DNA from: Chitinophaga pinensis
GTDB lineage: Bacteria > Bacteroidota > Bacteroidia > Flavobacteriales_D > Crocinitomicaceae
Direction of reading: 5' to 3'
DNA: 6,384 nt
Assembly: GCA_945897765.1 (NCBI GenBank)
Contig: CAMDGP010000132.1
Coordinates: 1-6,384, forward strand
A model generated the notes under the pieces. It ran no database searches, was not told the origin of the DNA, and worked only from the letters and a program-made list of their open reading frames with translations. Both the position numbers and the translations under genes were made by a program. Below, piece by piece: positions 1 to 6,293 of the stretch. Each line of letters starts with the position of its first letter. The first letter of the stretch is position 1.

Positions 1-403
1 TGATTTCATTAGACTTATCGTCTACTTTAACTTAACCTATAACCAAATTGTTTTGATTTGCACATTCATTTACAATTTGAACAGGTGATTTCTCGCCTTG
101 AGATTTTGCATCTTGAACTATTTTTTCGTCAACAGAAATAACCTCATTATTAAATGATTGAGTCAAGGATGAAGCCCAATTCACAAATAATTTTTCAAAC
201 TCCTCAGTATCAATAGATGAAAAGACGCGATTAAATGTGTCATCTGAAGGAACTCTATTTGGCAGACCAATAAATGTTTTTAAAAATTCAATTTTAAAGA
301 TGGCAAATTCTTGCATTTGTTTCCATGTTTCTACCCCACAAATGGCAGAAATCACTTCAATGAGCAATATATTGTTTAAGCAGTGAAGCTTATTTATATG
401 GTC
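1..403 (-). pseudogene. Decayed partial ISAs1-family transposase
   Basis: This is the N-terminal part of an ISAs1-type DDE transposase, which would act in trans on its own IS ends. The longest open stretch (minus strand, 367 down to 32) carries the family's N-terminal block (ISAICGVETW, then LPNRVPSDDTFNRVFSSID) and the region around the first catalytic Asp (ISVDEK, where the family usually has I-D-G-K-T). Three signs show that it is broken. The TAA at 34-32 sits where the family has Gln, and the same frame continues past it to the window edge as VKVDDKSNEI, a typical ISAs1 continuation. The open stretch can begin only at a TTG (367-365), yet transposase-like sequence (KLHCLNNILLIEV) extends upstream to about position 403 with no start codon before a stop at 418-416. 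Conserved motif residues are also changed (DGKT to DEKI). The rest of the element lies outside the window. I found no terminal inverted repeat or target duplication. Family assignment is from remembered motifs and is fairly firm. Confidence 0.85.
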
Positions 404-684
404 TAGGCTTTTTAATTAAATTAATCATCAATAAAACATAAGGGTTTTTAACCAAAAAACAATGAGACAATTACCTTGTTTTTAGATGTTTATCAAGTGT
501 GAGTTGTTTGTAATAGATACTAGAAAAGTATGAGTTTGACCTTAAGGAAACCTAAATCTTACTTCGAAAACTATTCCAATAAATCTTTAATTCGTGCATC
601 TGTGGCATTTATTTTAGCGCATTCTAAACAAATTGCAAGCAAAGCAAATATTTTTCGCATCTTTGATTACTCAAAAAATTTGAC
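404..684. other. AT-rich intergenic region, no convincing gene
   Basis: About 280 bases lie between the transposase relic and the dipeptidase. I see no RNA gene and no recognisable protein. A 67-codon open frame from 530 to 733 runs into the peptidase start out of frame and is judged spurious. Small structures are an AT-only palindrome TTTAATTAAA (411-420) and a weak hairpin GGTT-TTT-AACC (443-453). The dipeptidase promoter should lie here. No IS end could be identified. Confidence 0.5.
633..665 (+). promoter_or_regulatory. Weak candidate promoter for the dipeptidase gene
   Basis: CATCTTTG (658-665) matches the Bacteroidota -7 consensus TAnnTTTG except for its first base. A TTG at 633-635, 22 nt upstream, could serve as the -33 element. 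Transcription would begin about 671, giving a leader of roughly 14 nt before the ATG at 685. One-mismatch boxes are common in AT-rich DNA, so this is tentative. Confidence 0.25.
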
Positions 685-2073
685 ATGGAAAATAGCCAAA
701 AATACATCAGCGAAAATCAAGAGCGATTTTTGAATGAATTAATAGATTTACTCAAAATTCCATCGATTTCTGCGGATCCAAGCTACAAAGAGAACGTTCA
801 TGCGTGTGCTCAACACCTCGCAGACAACTTAACTAAAATAGGAATTGACAACGTTGAAATTTGCCAAACAGCAGGTTACCCAATCGTTTACGGAGATAAA
901 ATTATGGATGCTTCTTTGCCAACAGTTTTGGTTTATGGTCACTACGATGTACAACCAGCTGACCCTTTGGAATTGTGGACTTCACCGCCATTTGAGCCAG
1001 TAATTAAAGTGACCGACAAGCATCCGAAAGGAGCAATTTTTGCACGTGGTGCTTGTGACGACAAAGGACAAATGTTCATGCACGTGAAAGCAGTGGAAGC
1101 AATGTTGTCAAGTGGCGAACTTCCTTGCAACGTGAAATTCATGATTGAAGGCGAAGAAGAAGTTGGAAGTGAGAACTTAGGTATCTTCATCAAAGAGAAT
1201 AAAGAAAAATTAAAAGCGGATATTATCCTCGTTTCCGATACAGGTATGTTGGCAAATGACGTTCCATCAATCACAACTGGTTTGCGTGGTTTGAGTTACG
1301 TTGAAGTGGAAGTAACTGGACCAAATCGCGATTTACACTCAGGTCTTTACGGTGGATGCGTTGCAAATCCAATCAATGTATTGGCTGAAATGATAGCTTC
1401 ATTACACGACGAAAATGGAAAAATTACCATTCCAGGATTCTACGATAAAGTGGTGGATTTAACGGACGAAGAACGCGCTGAAATGGCAAAAGCACCGTTT
1501 TCAAACGAAGCATATTGTCAAGCGTTGGACTTAAAAGACACTATGGGTGAAGCAGGCTATTCAACTCCTGAACGTGGCTCGATTCGACCAACTTTGGACG
1601 TAAACGGTATTTGGGGAGGTTACACAGGTGAAGGCGCAAAAACAGTAATTGCATCTAAAGCCTTTGCGAAAATTTCAATGCGATTAGTGCCCGACCAAGA
1701 CCCAGAGGAAATCACACAATTATTCAAATCACACTTCGAGTCGATTGCACCGAATGCAGTGCGCGTTGTTGTGAAACCACATCACGGTGGTCAAGCAGCA
1801 GTGACACCAATTGATTCCATCGGTTACAAAGCAGCAAGTTTGGCGTATGAAAAAGCGTTTGGTAAAAAACCAATTCCTGTGAGAAGCGGCGGAAGTATTC
1901 CAATCATCGCGTTGTTTGAACAAGAATTAGGATTGAAATCTATCTTGATGGGCTTTGGTTTAGATAGCGATGCAATCCACTCACCAAACGAGCATTACGG
2001 TTTGTTCAATTACTACAAAGGCATTGAAACGATTCCTTATTTTTACCACTATTTCAACGAATTAAACGCTTAA
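685..2073 (+). CDS. M20 family metallo-dipeptidase (carnosinase/PepV-like)
   Basis: A 462-residue zinc-dependent peptidase of family M20, in the branch that contains the CNDP dipeptidases. It is expected to hydrolyse dipeptides or short peptides. No signal peptide is visible, so it is probably cytoplasmic. Metal and catalytic residues by family pattern are: His86 and Asp88 in GHYDVQP (with Asp88 structural); bridging Asp125 in RGACDDKG; Glu158 (general base) and Glu159 (metal) in EGEEEVGS; Asp185 in SDTG; and His432 in AIHSPNEH. The dimerisation (lid) domain, about residues 195-375, carries DLHSGLYGG with His218, the residue that reaches into the partner active site in carnosinases. RSGGSIP (Arg400-Pro406) matches the carboxylate-binding REGGSIP motif. 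The length is normal for the family and nothing is missing. The ATG at 685 has no Shine-Dalgarno sequence, as is usual in this phylum, and places the N-terminal helix right before LLKIPSIS. The exact substrate cannot be read from sequence. Confidence 0.95.
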   Translation: MENSQKYISENQERFLNELIDLLKIPSISADPSYKENVHACAQHLADNLTKIGIDNVEICQTAGYPIVYGDKIMDASLPTVLVYGHYDVQPADPLELWTSPPFEPVIKVTDKHPKGAIFARGACDDKGQMFMHVKAVEAMLSSGELPCNVKFMIEGEEEVGSENLGIFIKENKEKLKADIILVSDTGMLANDVPSITTGLRGLSYVEVEVTGPNRDLHSGLYGGCVANPINVLAEMIASLHDENGKITIPGFYDKVVDLTDEERAEMAKAPFSNEAYCQALDLKDTMGEAGYSTPERGSIRPTLDVNGIWGGYTGEGAKTVIASKAFAKISMRLVPDQDPEEITQLFKSHFESIAPNAVRVVVKPHHGGQAAVTPIDSIGYKAASLAYEKAFGKKPIPVRSGGSIPIIALFEQELGLKSILMGFGLDSDAIHSPNEHYGLFNYYKGIETIPYFYHYFNELNA

Positions 2074-2122
2074 AAGATTGCTACTTTAAAAACTAAACTA
2101 ACAACTAAATTCTATAGTAAAA

Positions 2123-2719
2123 GTGGATTTAAAGGAATGCGAAATATTAAAAGTTGAAAACAAAAATATAGAATGGCAAGGACCATTTTCATGGCCTGGT
2201 TATGAAATTCAAAACGATATTGACAAAATAATGGATATAGATGGGATTTATCTTTGGACTTTTCAATATAAAAATGGTTTTTTGATTTATTGTGCAGGTA
2301 TAACCAAATCCACTAAAAAAAGATTTCGACAACATACTTTAGAATATAAAAGCGGCAATTATACAGTAATTGATGTAGCAGAAGCAGAGGAAGGAAAACG
2401 AGAGGAAATTTGGCATGGTTGGTCTTATGCAAGAACACATCGTGATGAATTTAATCAGCGTAAGGAAGAAATTTTAAATGCAGTTGAGAAACAATTGAAA
2501 TCTTTTAGAGTTTTTATTGCTCAAATGCCAGATAAAAGAGGAAGGGCAAGATTTGAAGCTGCAATTATGCATTATATTTATAATTCAAACGAATCTTGGG
2601 CTGAATTAGCAGATAGAGGAATGTCGTTAAGTAAAAGAAAAAAAAATGAAGAGCCAATTATCATTAACAACATAGCTAATGTGAAATTTTATGGGTTACC
2701 TAATGTGTTGGAAATATAA
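2123..2719 (+). CDS. GIY-YIG nuclease-like protein, divergent
   Basis: This 198-residue protein resembles a widespread but uncharacterised family with a GIY-YIG-type nuclease fold. Visible pieces, in order, are: an N-terminal GPFSWPGYE block (20-28); the GIY strand in DGIYLWTF (Gly41, Ile42, Tyr43); the second strand LIYCAGIT (54-61); Arg67 and His71 in the following helix (KKRFRQH); a Glu in FEAAI (Glu145) at the place of the catalytic metal-binding Glu; and a C-terminal EEPI...GLP..LEI segment (176-198) typical of the family as I remember it. The position normally Tyr in Y-[IV]-G appears to be Cys57, with Tyr56 beside it, so nuclease activity is uncertain. The GTG at 2123 is chosen because an in-frame stop lies at 2099-2101, no ATG occurs before codon 37, and the conserved N-terminal block must be kept. 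GC is about 31-32% (540 nt counted) against 41-43% in sampled flanking housekeeping genes, which suggests acquisition. It sits 49 nt after the peptidase. Its role is unknown. Confidence 0.75.
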   Translation: MDLKECEILKVENKNIEWQGPFSWPGYEIQNDIDKIMDIDGIYLWTFQYKNGFLIYCAGITKSTKKRFRQHTLEYKSGNYTVIDVAEAEEGKREEIWHGWSYARTHRDEFNQRKEEILNAVEKQLKSFRVFIAQMPDKRGRARFEAAIMHYIYNSNESWAELADRGMSLSKRKKNEEPIIINNIANVKFYGLPNVLEI

Positions 2720-2776
2720 AATATAAAAGCAAAAAATTAGACAAAAAATGTATCAACCTAATACTCTATTAAAAAA

Positions 2777-3304
2777 ATGACTTTGAGTAAAAACAAAAAA
2801 CGATTAATTCGTTTTTCAACCGTAAGAGGAATATTATTTATCATTCCGTTACTAACATTTATGTCGTGTGCCCCTTTTAAAGAACCTGTTTTCAAAAGTT
2901 TCGATGGACAGGAAGGTTTCAGTATGGACGAAGGAAAAATCAATTTCACCTTAAAAGGAACGATTGAAAACCCAAATTGGTACGCTTTGAAAGTGAAACC
3001 TTCGATGTTAGAAGTAACGATTGATGGAAAAAAATTCGCGAATGTTTTCTTGGATGAAAAAATGAAAATTAAAGGAAAACAAACCGTTTCTTTATCTGCA
3101 CCAATGCACGCCGAATTAGAAGATGGAGCAATGATGCGCATGATGGGAATGGCATTAAAAGACTCTGTTCGTTTGAATTTAGCTGGCGATGTGAAAGGAG
3201 GAGTTTTCTTCATTTACAAGAAATTTCCTGTAAACATTACACGTTCGGTTTCTCCAAAAGGATTGAACCCAATGAAAAGCATGAATCCATTTAAAAAAGA
3301 TTAA
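2777..3304 (+). CDS. LEA14-like (LEA type 2) lipoprotein
   Basis: A 175-residue predicted lipoprotein. A basic N-region (K5, K7, K8, R9, R12, R17) and hydrophobic core (GILFIIPLLTF, 18-28) end in FMSC, with Cys31 as the likely lipidated residue. The lipobox is somewhat atypical, but such boxes occur in Bacteroidota. No acidic residues follow the Cys closely, so there is no obvious surface-export signal, and a periplasm-facing membrane anchor is the simpler guess. The mature part (about 50-155) reads as one LEA type 2/WHy-like beta-sandwich: INFTLKGTIENPNWYALKVK, then a paired-strand pattern around LEVTIDGKKFANV, and an alternating tail that ends VFFIYKKFPVNI. A Met-rich stretch lies at 110-125 (MMRMMGM within it). 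The molecular function of such bacterial proteins is not established. The stop codon is separated from the polA ATG by a single base, so co-transcription and possibly coupled translation are likely. The ATG at 2777 is the only start that keeps the full signal peptide. Confidence 0.8.
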   Translation: MTLSKNKKRLIRFSTVRGILFIIPLLTFMSCAPFKEPVFKSFDGQEGFSMDEGKINFTLKGTIENPNWYALKVKPSMLEVTIDGKKFANVFLDEKMKIKGKQTVSLSAPMHAELEDGAMMRMMGMALKDSVRLNLAGDVKGGVFFIYKKFPVNITRSVSPKGLNPMKSMNPFKKD

Positions 3305-3305
3305 A

Positions 3306-6125
3306 ATGTTATCCAAAGAAGCTCCCAAAAAACTGTTTTTACTTGATGCTTTTGCGCTGATTTACAGGGCTTATTTTGCATTTGCGAAGAATCCGCGTGT
3401 CAATTCCAAAGGACAAAATACGTCTGCCGCTTTTGGTTTCACGAATGTGTTGATTGACGTCATAAAAAACGAAAAACCGACACATATCGCAGTCGTTTTT
3501 GACCCGCCGGGAGGTTCTACGCATCGAATTGAAATTTCGGAAGCTTACAAAGCGCATCGTGAAGAAATGCCAGAAGACATTCGTTCGATGATTCATCCAA
3601 TCAAACAAATTGTGGAAGCTTTCAACATTCCGATTTTGGAATTGGCTGGTTACGAAGCAGATGATGTGGTAGGGACGATTGCTAAAATTGCCGACCAACG
3701 TGGATTTGTGACGTACATGATGACGCCGGATAAAGATTATGGACAATTGGTAACAGAAACGTCTTTTATTTTCAAGCCTGGTCGTGGAGGAAATCCGCCT
3801 GAGATTTTGGGAGTGAAAGAGGTTTGTGAGAAGTTTGAAGTAGAACGACCTGAGCAAGTGATTGACATTTTAGGACTTTGGGGCGATGCGGCAGATAACA
3901 TTCCTGGGATTCCTGGGATAGGGGAGAAGACCTCGAAAATATTGATTCAAAAATACGGTTCAATTGAAAATTTGATTGAACACGCACACGAATTGAAGGG
4001 CAAGCAACAAGAAAACGTCATCAATTTTGCGCAACAAGGTTTGGAGTCGAAACAATTGGCAACAATCGTAACTGACTTGGACGTGGAGTTCAACGAAGAC
4101 GAGTTGATCATGTGTCCGCATGACGATGAAAAAATCAAAGCAATTTTCACAGAATTAGAATTTAGCAACCTTGCACGACGCATTTTAGGAACAGATATCG
4201 TTGTAACTTCTGCATCGAACACAGGTTCAAAACCAGCAGATGCTTCACAATTGGATTTGTTTGGAATGCAAAGCATGGTGGAGCCACAAGAGCCAATAGA
4301 AACAGCTTCTTACAAAACAATTGTTACAGAAAAACCAAGTTATCATTTGGTGACTTCGCCAGAAGACCGCAAAGAATTGTTGGAATTATTGCTGAAACAA
4401 TCACAAGTTTGCTTCGATACAGAAACCACTGACATTGAAGCGATGCACGCAGATTTAGTTGGATTTTCGTTTTCATACAAAGCGCGCGAAGCATTTTACG
4501 TGGCGGTTCCAAAAGATTTTGAAGCGGCAAAAAGTATCATTCACGAGTTCAAGCCGTTCTTCGATGATCCGTCGATTGAGAAAATTGCACACAATATTAA
4601 ATACGATTTGAAAGTGTTGTTCCGCTATGGAATCACAGTGGTAGCGCCCACTTTCGACACAATGATTGCTTGTTATTTGATCAATCCAGAAGCGAAACAA
4701 GGAATGGATTTCTTGGCAACATATTACTTGAATTATCAACCGATTTCCATCGAAGCATTGATTGGTAAAAAAGGCAAAGATCAAGGAAATATGGGCGATT
4801 TGGCTCCTGAAGACATTTCAGATTATGCTTGCGAAGACGCAGACATTACGTTCCAATTAAAGCAATTATTTGAGCCAGAAATTCAAAAACCACATTTATA
4901 CAACTTGTTCTATAACATGGAAATGCCTTTGGTGGAAGTGTTGAAAGACATAGAACAAGAAGGAATTTCAATCGATGTGAACGCCTTGATTGAATATTCT
5001 AAAGAATTGGATATAACCTTGATTGAATTGGAGCGCCAAATCAAAGAACACGCTGGAATTCCGTTTAATTTAGATTCTCCAAAGCAGTTGGGAGAAGTTT
5101 TGTTTGAACACCTGAAAATTTCTTCGAAGGCGAAAAAGACCAAAACAGGACAATATGCTACTTCTGAGGACATATTACAAAAACACGAGCACGAGCACGC
5201 AATCATTCCGTTGATTTTGGAATACCGTCAATTGCGAAAATTGAAAAGCACGTATGTGGATGCTTTGCCAACTTACGCTGACAGAATTGATGGACGCATT
5301 CATACGAATTTCATGCAAACAGTAACGGCAACTGGTCGTTTGAGTTCCAATAATCCGAACTTGCAAAACATTCCGATTCGCTCCGCAAAAGGACGTGAAA
5401 TCCGCCGTGCGTTTGTGGCTCGAAGCAACGAATATAAAATAATGGCGGTCGATTATTCACAAATTGAGTTACGCATTATTGCGGCTTTGAGCGAAGACAC
5501 GAATATGATTCAAGCGTTTCGTGATGGATTAGACATTCACGCGGCAACTGCATCAAAAGTATTCCGCACTGAAATTGAAAACGTAACGCGCGATCAACGT
5601 AGCGCAGCAAAAGCGGTAAACTTTGGAATCATTTACGGTCAGTCTGCTTTTGGTTTAGCACAGAATTTAGGAATTTCCCGCACCGAAGCAAAATCGATTA
5701 TCGACAGTTATTTTGAGCAATACGGAACTATTAAATCGTACATGGACAAAGTGATTGCACAAGCGCGCGAAGAAGGATATGTGGAAACGATTATGAAACG
5801 TCGTCGCTATTTACCAGACATTAATTCTGCAAATGCAGTGGTGCGTGGTTATGCCGAACGAAATGCTGTCAACGCACCAATTCAAGGTTCAGCTGCCGAC
5901 ATTATCAAAATGGCGATGGTTGCGGTTCACAAAGCGATGTTGCACGAAAAAGTGAAATCAAAAATGATTCTGCAAGTCCACGATGAGCTTGTTTTTGACG
6001 TGCATGTTTCGGAAGAAATGTTGATGCAATTATTGGTCAAAGAAGCGATGGAAAGTGCGATTCAATTAGCCGTTCCGATGGAAGTGGAATTGAAGCTGGC
6101 GCAGAATTGGTTGGAAGCGCATTAA
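3306..6125 (+). CDS. polA: DNA polymerase I (5' nuclease, 3'-5' exonuclease, polymerase)
   Basis: A 939-residue, full-length DNA polymerase I that removes RNA primers, fills gaps in Okazaki fragments and acts in excision repair. The 5' nuclease domain (about 1-295) keeps its acidic metal ligands: Asp14, Asp66, the EADD at 117-120, Asp142/Asp144 (PDKD) and Asp194/Asp197 (GDAADN). It also has the helix-hairpin-helix IPGIPGIGEKT. The proofreading domain (about 340-535) is intact, with Asp371/Glu373 (DTET), Asp434 (NIKYD), and Tyr507/Asp511 (YACEDAD); many bacterial PolA proteins have lost these. The polymerase domain (about 540-939) has motif A DYSQIEL (Asp716, steric-gate Glu721), motif B Arg765-Lys769-Phe773 and motif C HDE (892-894). 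Phe773 corresponds to Phe762 of the E. coli enzyme. The linker between the two nuclease domains (about 297-340) contains QLDLF (315-319), which fits the bacterial sliding-clamp-binding pentapeptide. The ATG starts one base after the lipoprotein stop and puts FLLDAF at the usual position. Confidence 0.98.
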   Translation: MLSKEAPKKLFLLDAFALIYRAYFAFAKNPRVNSKGQNTSAAFGFTNVLIDVIKNEKPTHIAVVFDPPGGSTHRIEISEAYKAHREEMPEDIRSMIHPIKQIVEAFNIPILELAGYEADDVVGTIAKIADQRGFVTYMMTPDKDYGQLVTETSFIFKPGRGGNPPEILGVKEVCEKFEVERPEQVIDILGLWGDAADNIPGIPGIGEKTSKILIQKYGSIENLIEHAHELKGKQQENVINFAQQGLESKQLATIVTDLDVEFNEDELIMCPHDDEKIKAIFTELEFSNLARRILGTDIVVTSASNTGSKPADASQLDLFGMQSMVEPQEPIETASYKTIVTEKPSYHLVTSPEDRKELLELLLKQSQVCFDTETTDIEAMHADLVGFSFSYKAREAFYVAVPKDFEAAKSIIHEFKPFFDDPSIEKIAHNIKYDLKVLFRYGITVVAPTFDTMIACYLINPEAKQGMDFLATYYLNYQPISIEALIGKKGKDQGNMGDLAPEDISDYACEDADITFQLKQLFEPEIQKPHLYNLFYNMEMPLVEVLKDIEQEGISIDVNALIEYSKELDITLIELERQIKEHAGIPFNLDSPKQLGEVLFEHLKISSKAKKTKTGQYATSEDILQKHEHEHAIIPLILEYRQLRKLKSTYVDALPTYADRIDGRIHTNFMQTVTATGRLSSNNPNLQNIPIRSAKGREIRRAFVARSNEYKIMAVDYSQIELRIIAALSEDTNMIQAFRDGLDIHAATASKVFRTEIENVTRDQRSAAKAVNFGIIYGQSAFGLAQNLGISRTEAKSIIDSYFEQYGTIKSYMDKVIAQAREEGYVETIMKRRRYLPDINSANAVVRGYAERNAVNAPIQGSAADIIKMAMVAVHKAMLHEKVKSKMILQVHDELVFDVHVSEEMLMQLLVKEAMESAIQLAVPMEVELKLAQNWLEAH

Positions 6126-6135
6126 AACAAAAAAC

Positions 6136-6175
6136 TGAGAGTGAAATCCCGATAGCTATCGGGATGAGAGTGAAA
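6136..6175. repeat. 20-nt perfect palindrome flanked by 11-nt direct repeats
   Basis: ATCCCGATAGCTATCGGGAT at 6146-6165 is a perfect inverted repeat that can fold into an 8-bp stem with an AGCT loop. It is bracketed by two identical copies of TGAGAGTGAAA (6136-6146 and 6165-6175), each sharing one base with the palindrome. It lies 20 nt after the polA stop codon and could end or stabilise the polA transcript. However, no U-run follows on the plus strand, so it is not a canonical intrinsic terminator. From memory, CCCGATAGCTATCGGG-type palindromes recur between genes in Bacteroidota genomes. I could not verify that here. Confidence 0.8.
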
Positions 6176-6194
6176 AACTAAAAGTGAATTTCAA

Positions 6195-6208
6195 ACTGAG
6201 GACTGAGG
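6195..6208. repeat. 7-bp tandem repeat ACTGAGG, two copies
   Basis: ACTGAGG occurs at 6195-6201 and again immediately at 6202-6208. A related sequence, ACTGAGA, begins at 6134, just upstream of the palindrome, so the motif may be the remnant of a longer array. Confidence 0.65.
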
Positions 6209-6220
6209 CTCTCGAAGTCC
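6200..6220 (+). other. Bulged hairpin in the spacer after polA
   Basis: GGACTGAG (6200-6207) can pair with CTC (6211-6213) and AGTCC (6216-6220) around a GCT loop, with a 2-nt GA bulge on the 3' side. This gives about 8 base pairs. It overlaps both 7-bp tandem repeats. No T-run follows, so terminator function is only a possibility. Confidence 0.35.
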
Positions 6221-6230
6221 GAAGTCCGAA
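6213..6230. repeat. 7-bp tandem repeat CGAAGTC, 2.6 copies
   Basis: CGAAGTC is present at 6213-6219 and 6220-6226, followed by a partial CGAA at 6227-6230. It has the same period as the ACTGAGG pair just upstream but a different unit. Confidence 0.65.
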
Positions 6231-6242
6231 TGTTAAAGACTA

Positions 6243-6264
6243 AAACACGTTCTTAAACACGTTC
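6243..6264. repeat. 12-bp-period direct repeat AAACACGTTC
   Basis: AAACACGTTC occurs at 6243-6252 and 6255-6264, separated by TT, giving a 12-bp period. The second copy ends 17 nt before the -7 box at 6282. The pair therefore covers the -33 region and the DNA just upstream, a position where a regulator could bind. That role is inferred from position alone. Confidence 0.6.
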
Positions 6265-6289
6265 ATTCGGCAATAATGAACTACCTTTG
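6262..6289 (+). promoter_or_regulatory. Candidate Bacteroidota sigma promoter
   Basis: TACCTTTG at 6282-6289 is an exact match to the Bacteroidota housekeeping -7 consensus TAnnTTTG. The -33 element (consensus TTG or TTTG) is poor: the best-placed candidate is TTC at 6262-6264, 17 nt upstream. Transcription would start near 6294-6296, almost on top of the ATG at 6294, which would make the message leaderless or nearly so. Confidence 0.45.
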
Positions 6290-6293
6290 CCAA

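Noticed and set aside
530..733. 67-codon plus-strand open frame before the dipeptidase
   Set aside because: It matches no family I recognise, overlaps the peptidase start by 49 nt out of frame, and covers the region where the peptidase promoter should be. It is most likely chance.
942..1923. Minus-strand open frames opposite the dipeptidase
   Set aside because: They are shadows of a strongly conserved M20 coding sequence and show no independent motif.
2758..3213. 151-codon minus-strand open frame opposite the lipoprotein
   Set aside because: It lies antisense to a gene with a clear signal peptide and domain pattern, and its translation has no recognisable motif. It is a shadow frame.
5185..5199. 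Short CACGAG repeat inside polA (His-Glu-His-Glu-His)
   Set aside because: It is a small in-frame coding repeat between the helices before the polymerase palm. It breaks nothing and probably has no separate meaning.
3339..5366. Several minus-strand open frames of 63-172 codons opposite polA
   Set aside because: polA is unambiguous along its whole length, and the antisense translations show no domains or motifs.
6146..6165. Palindrome as a Rho-independent terminator of polA
   Set aside because: The stem is good, but the plus strand continues GAGAGTGAAAAAC without a T-run, so the canonical criterion fails. It is listed as a repeat instead.
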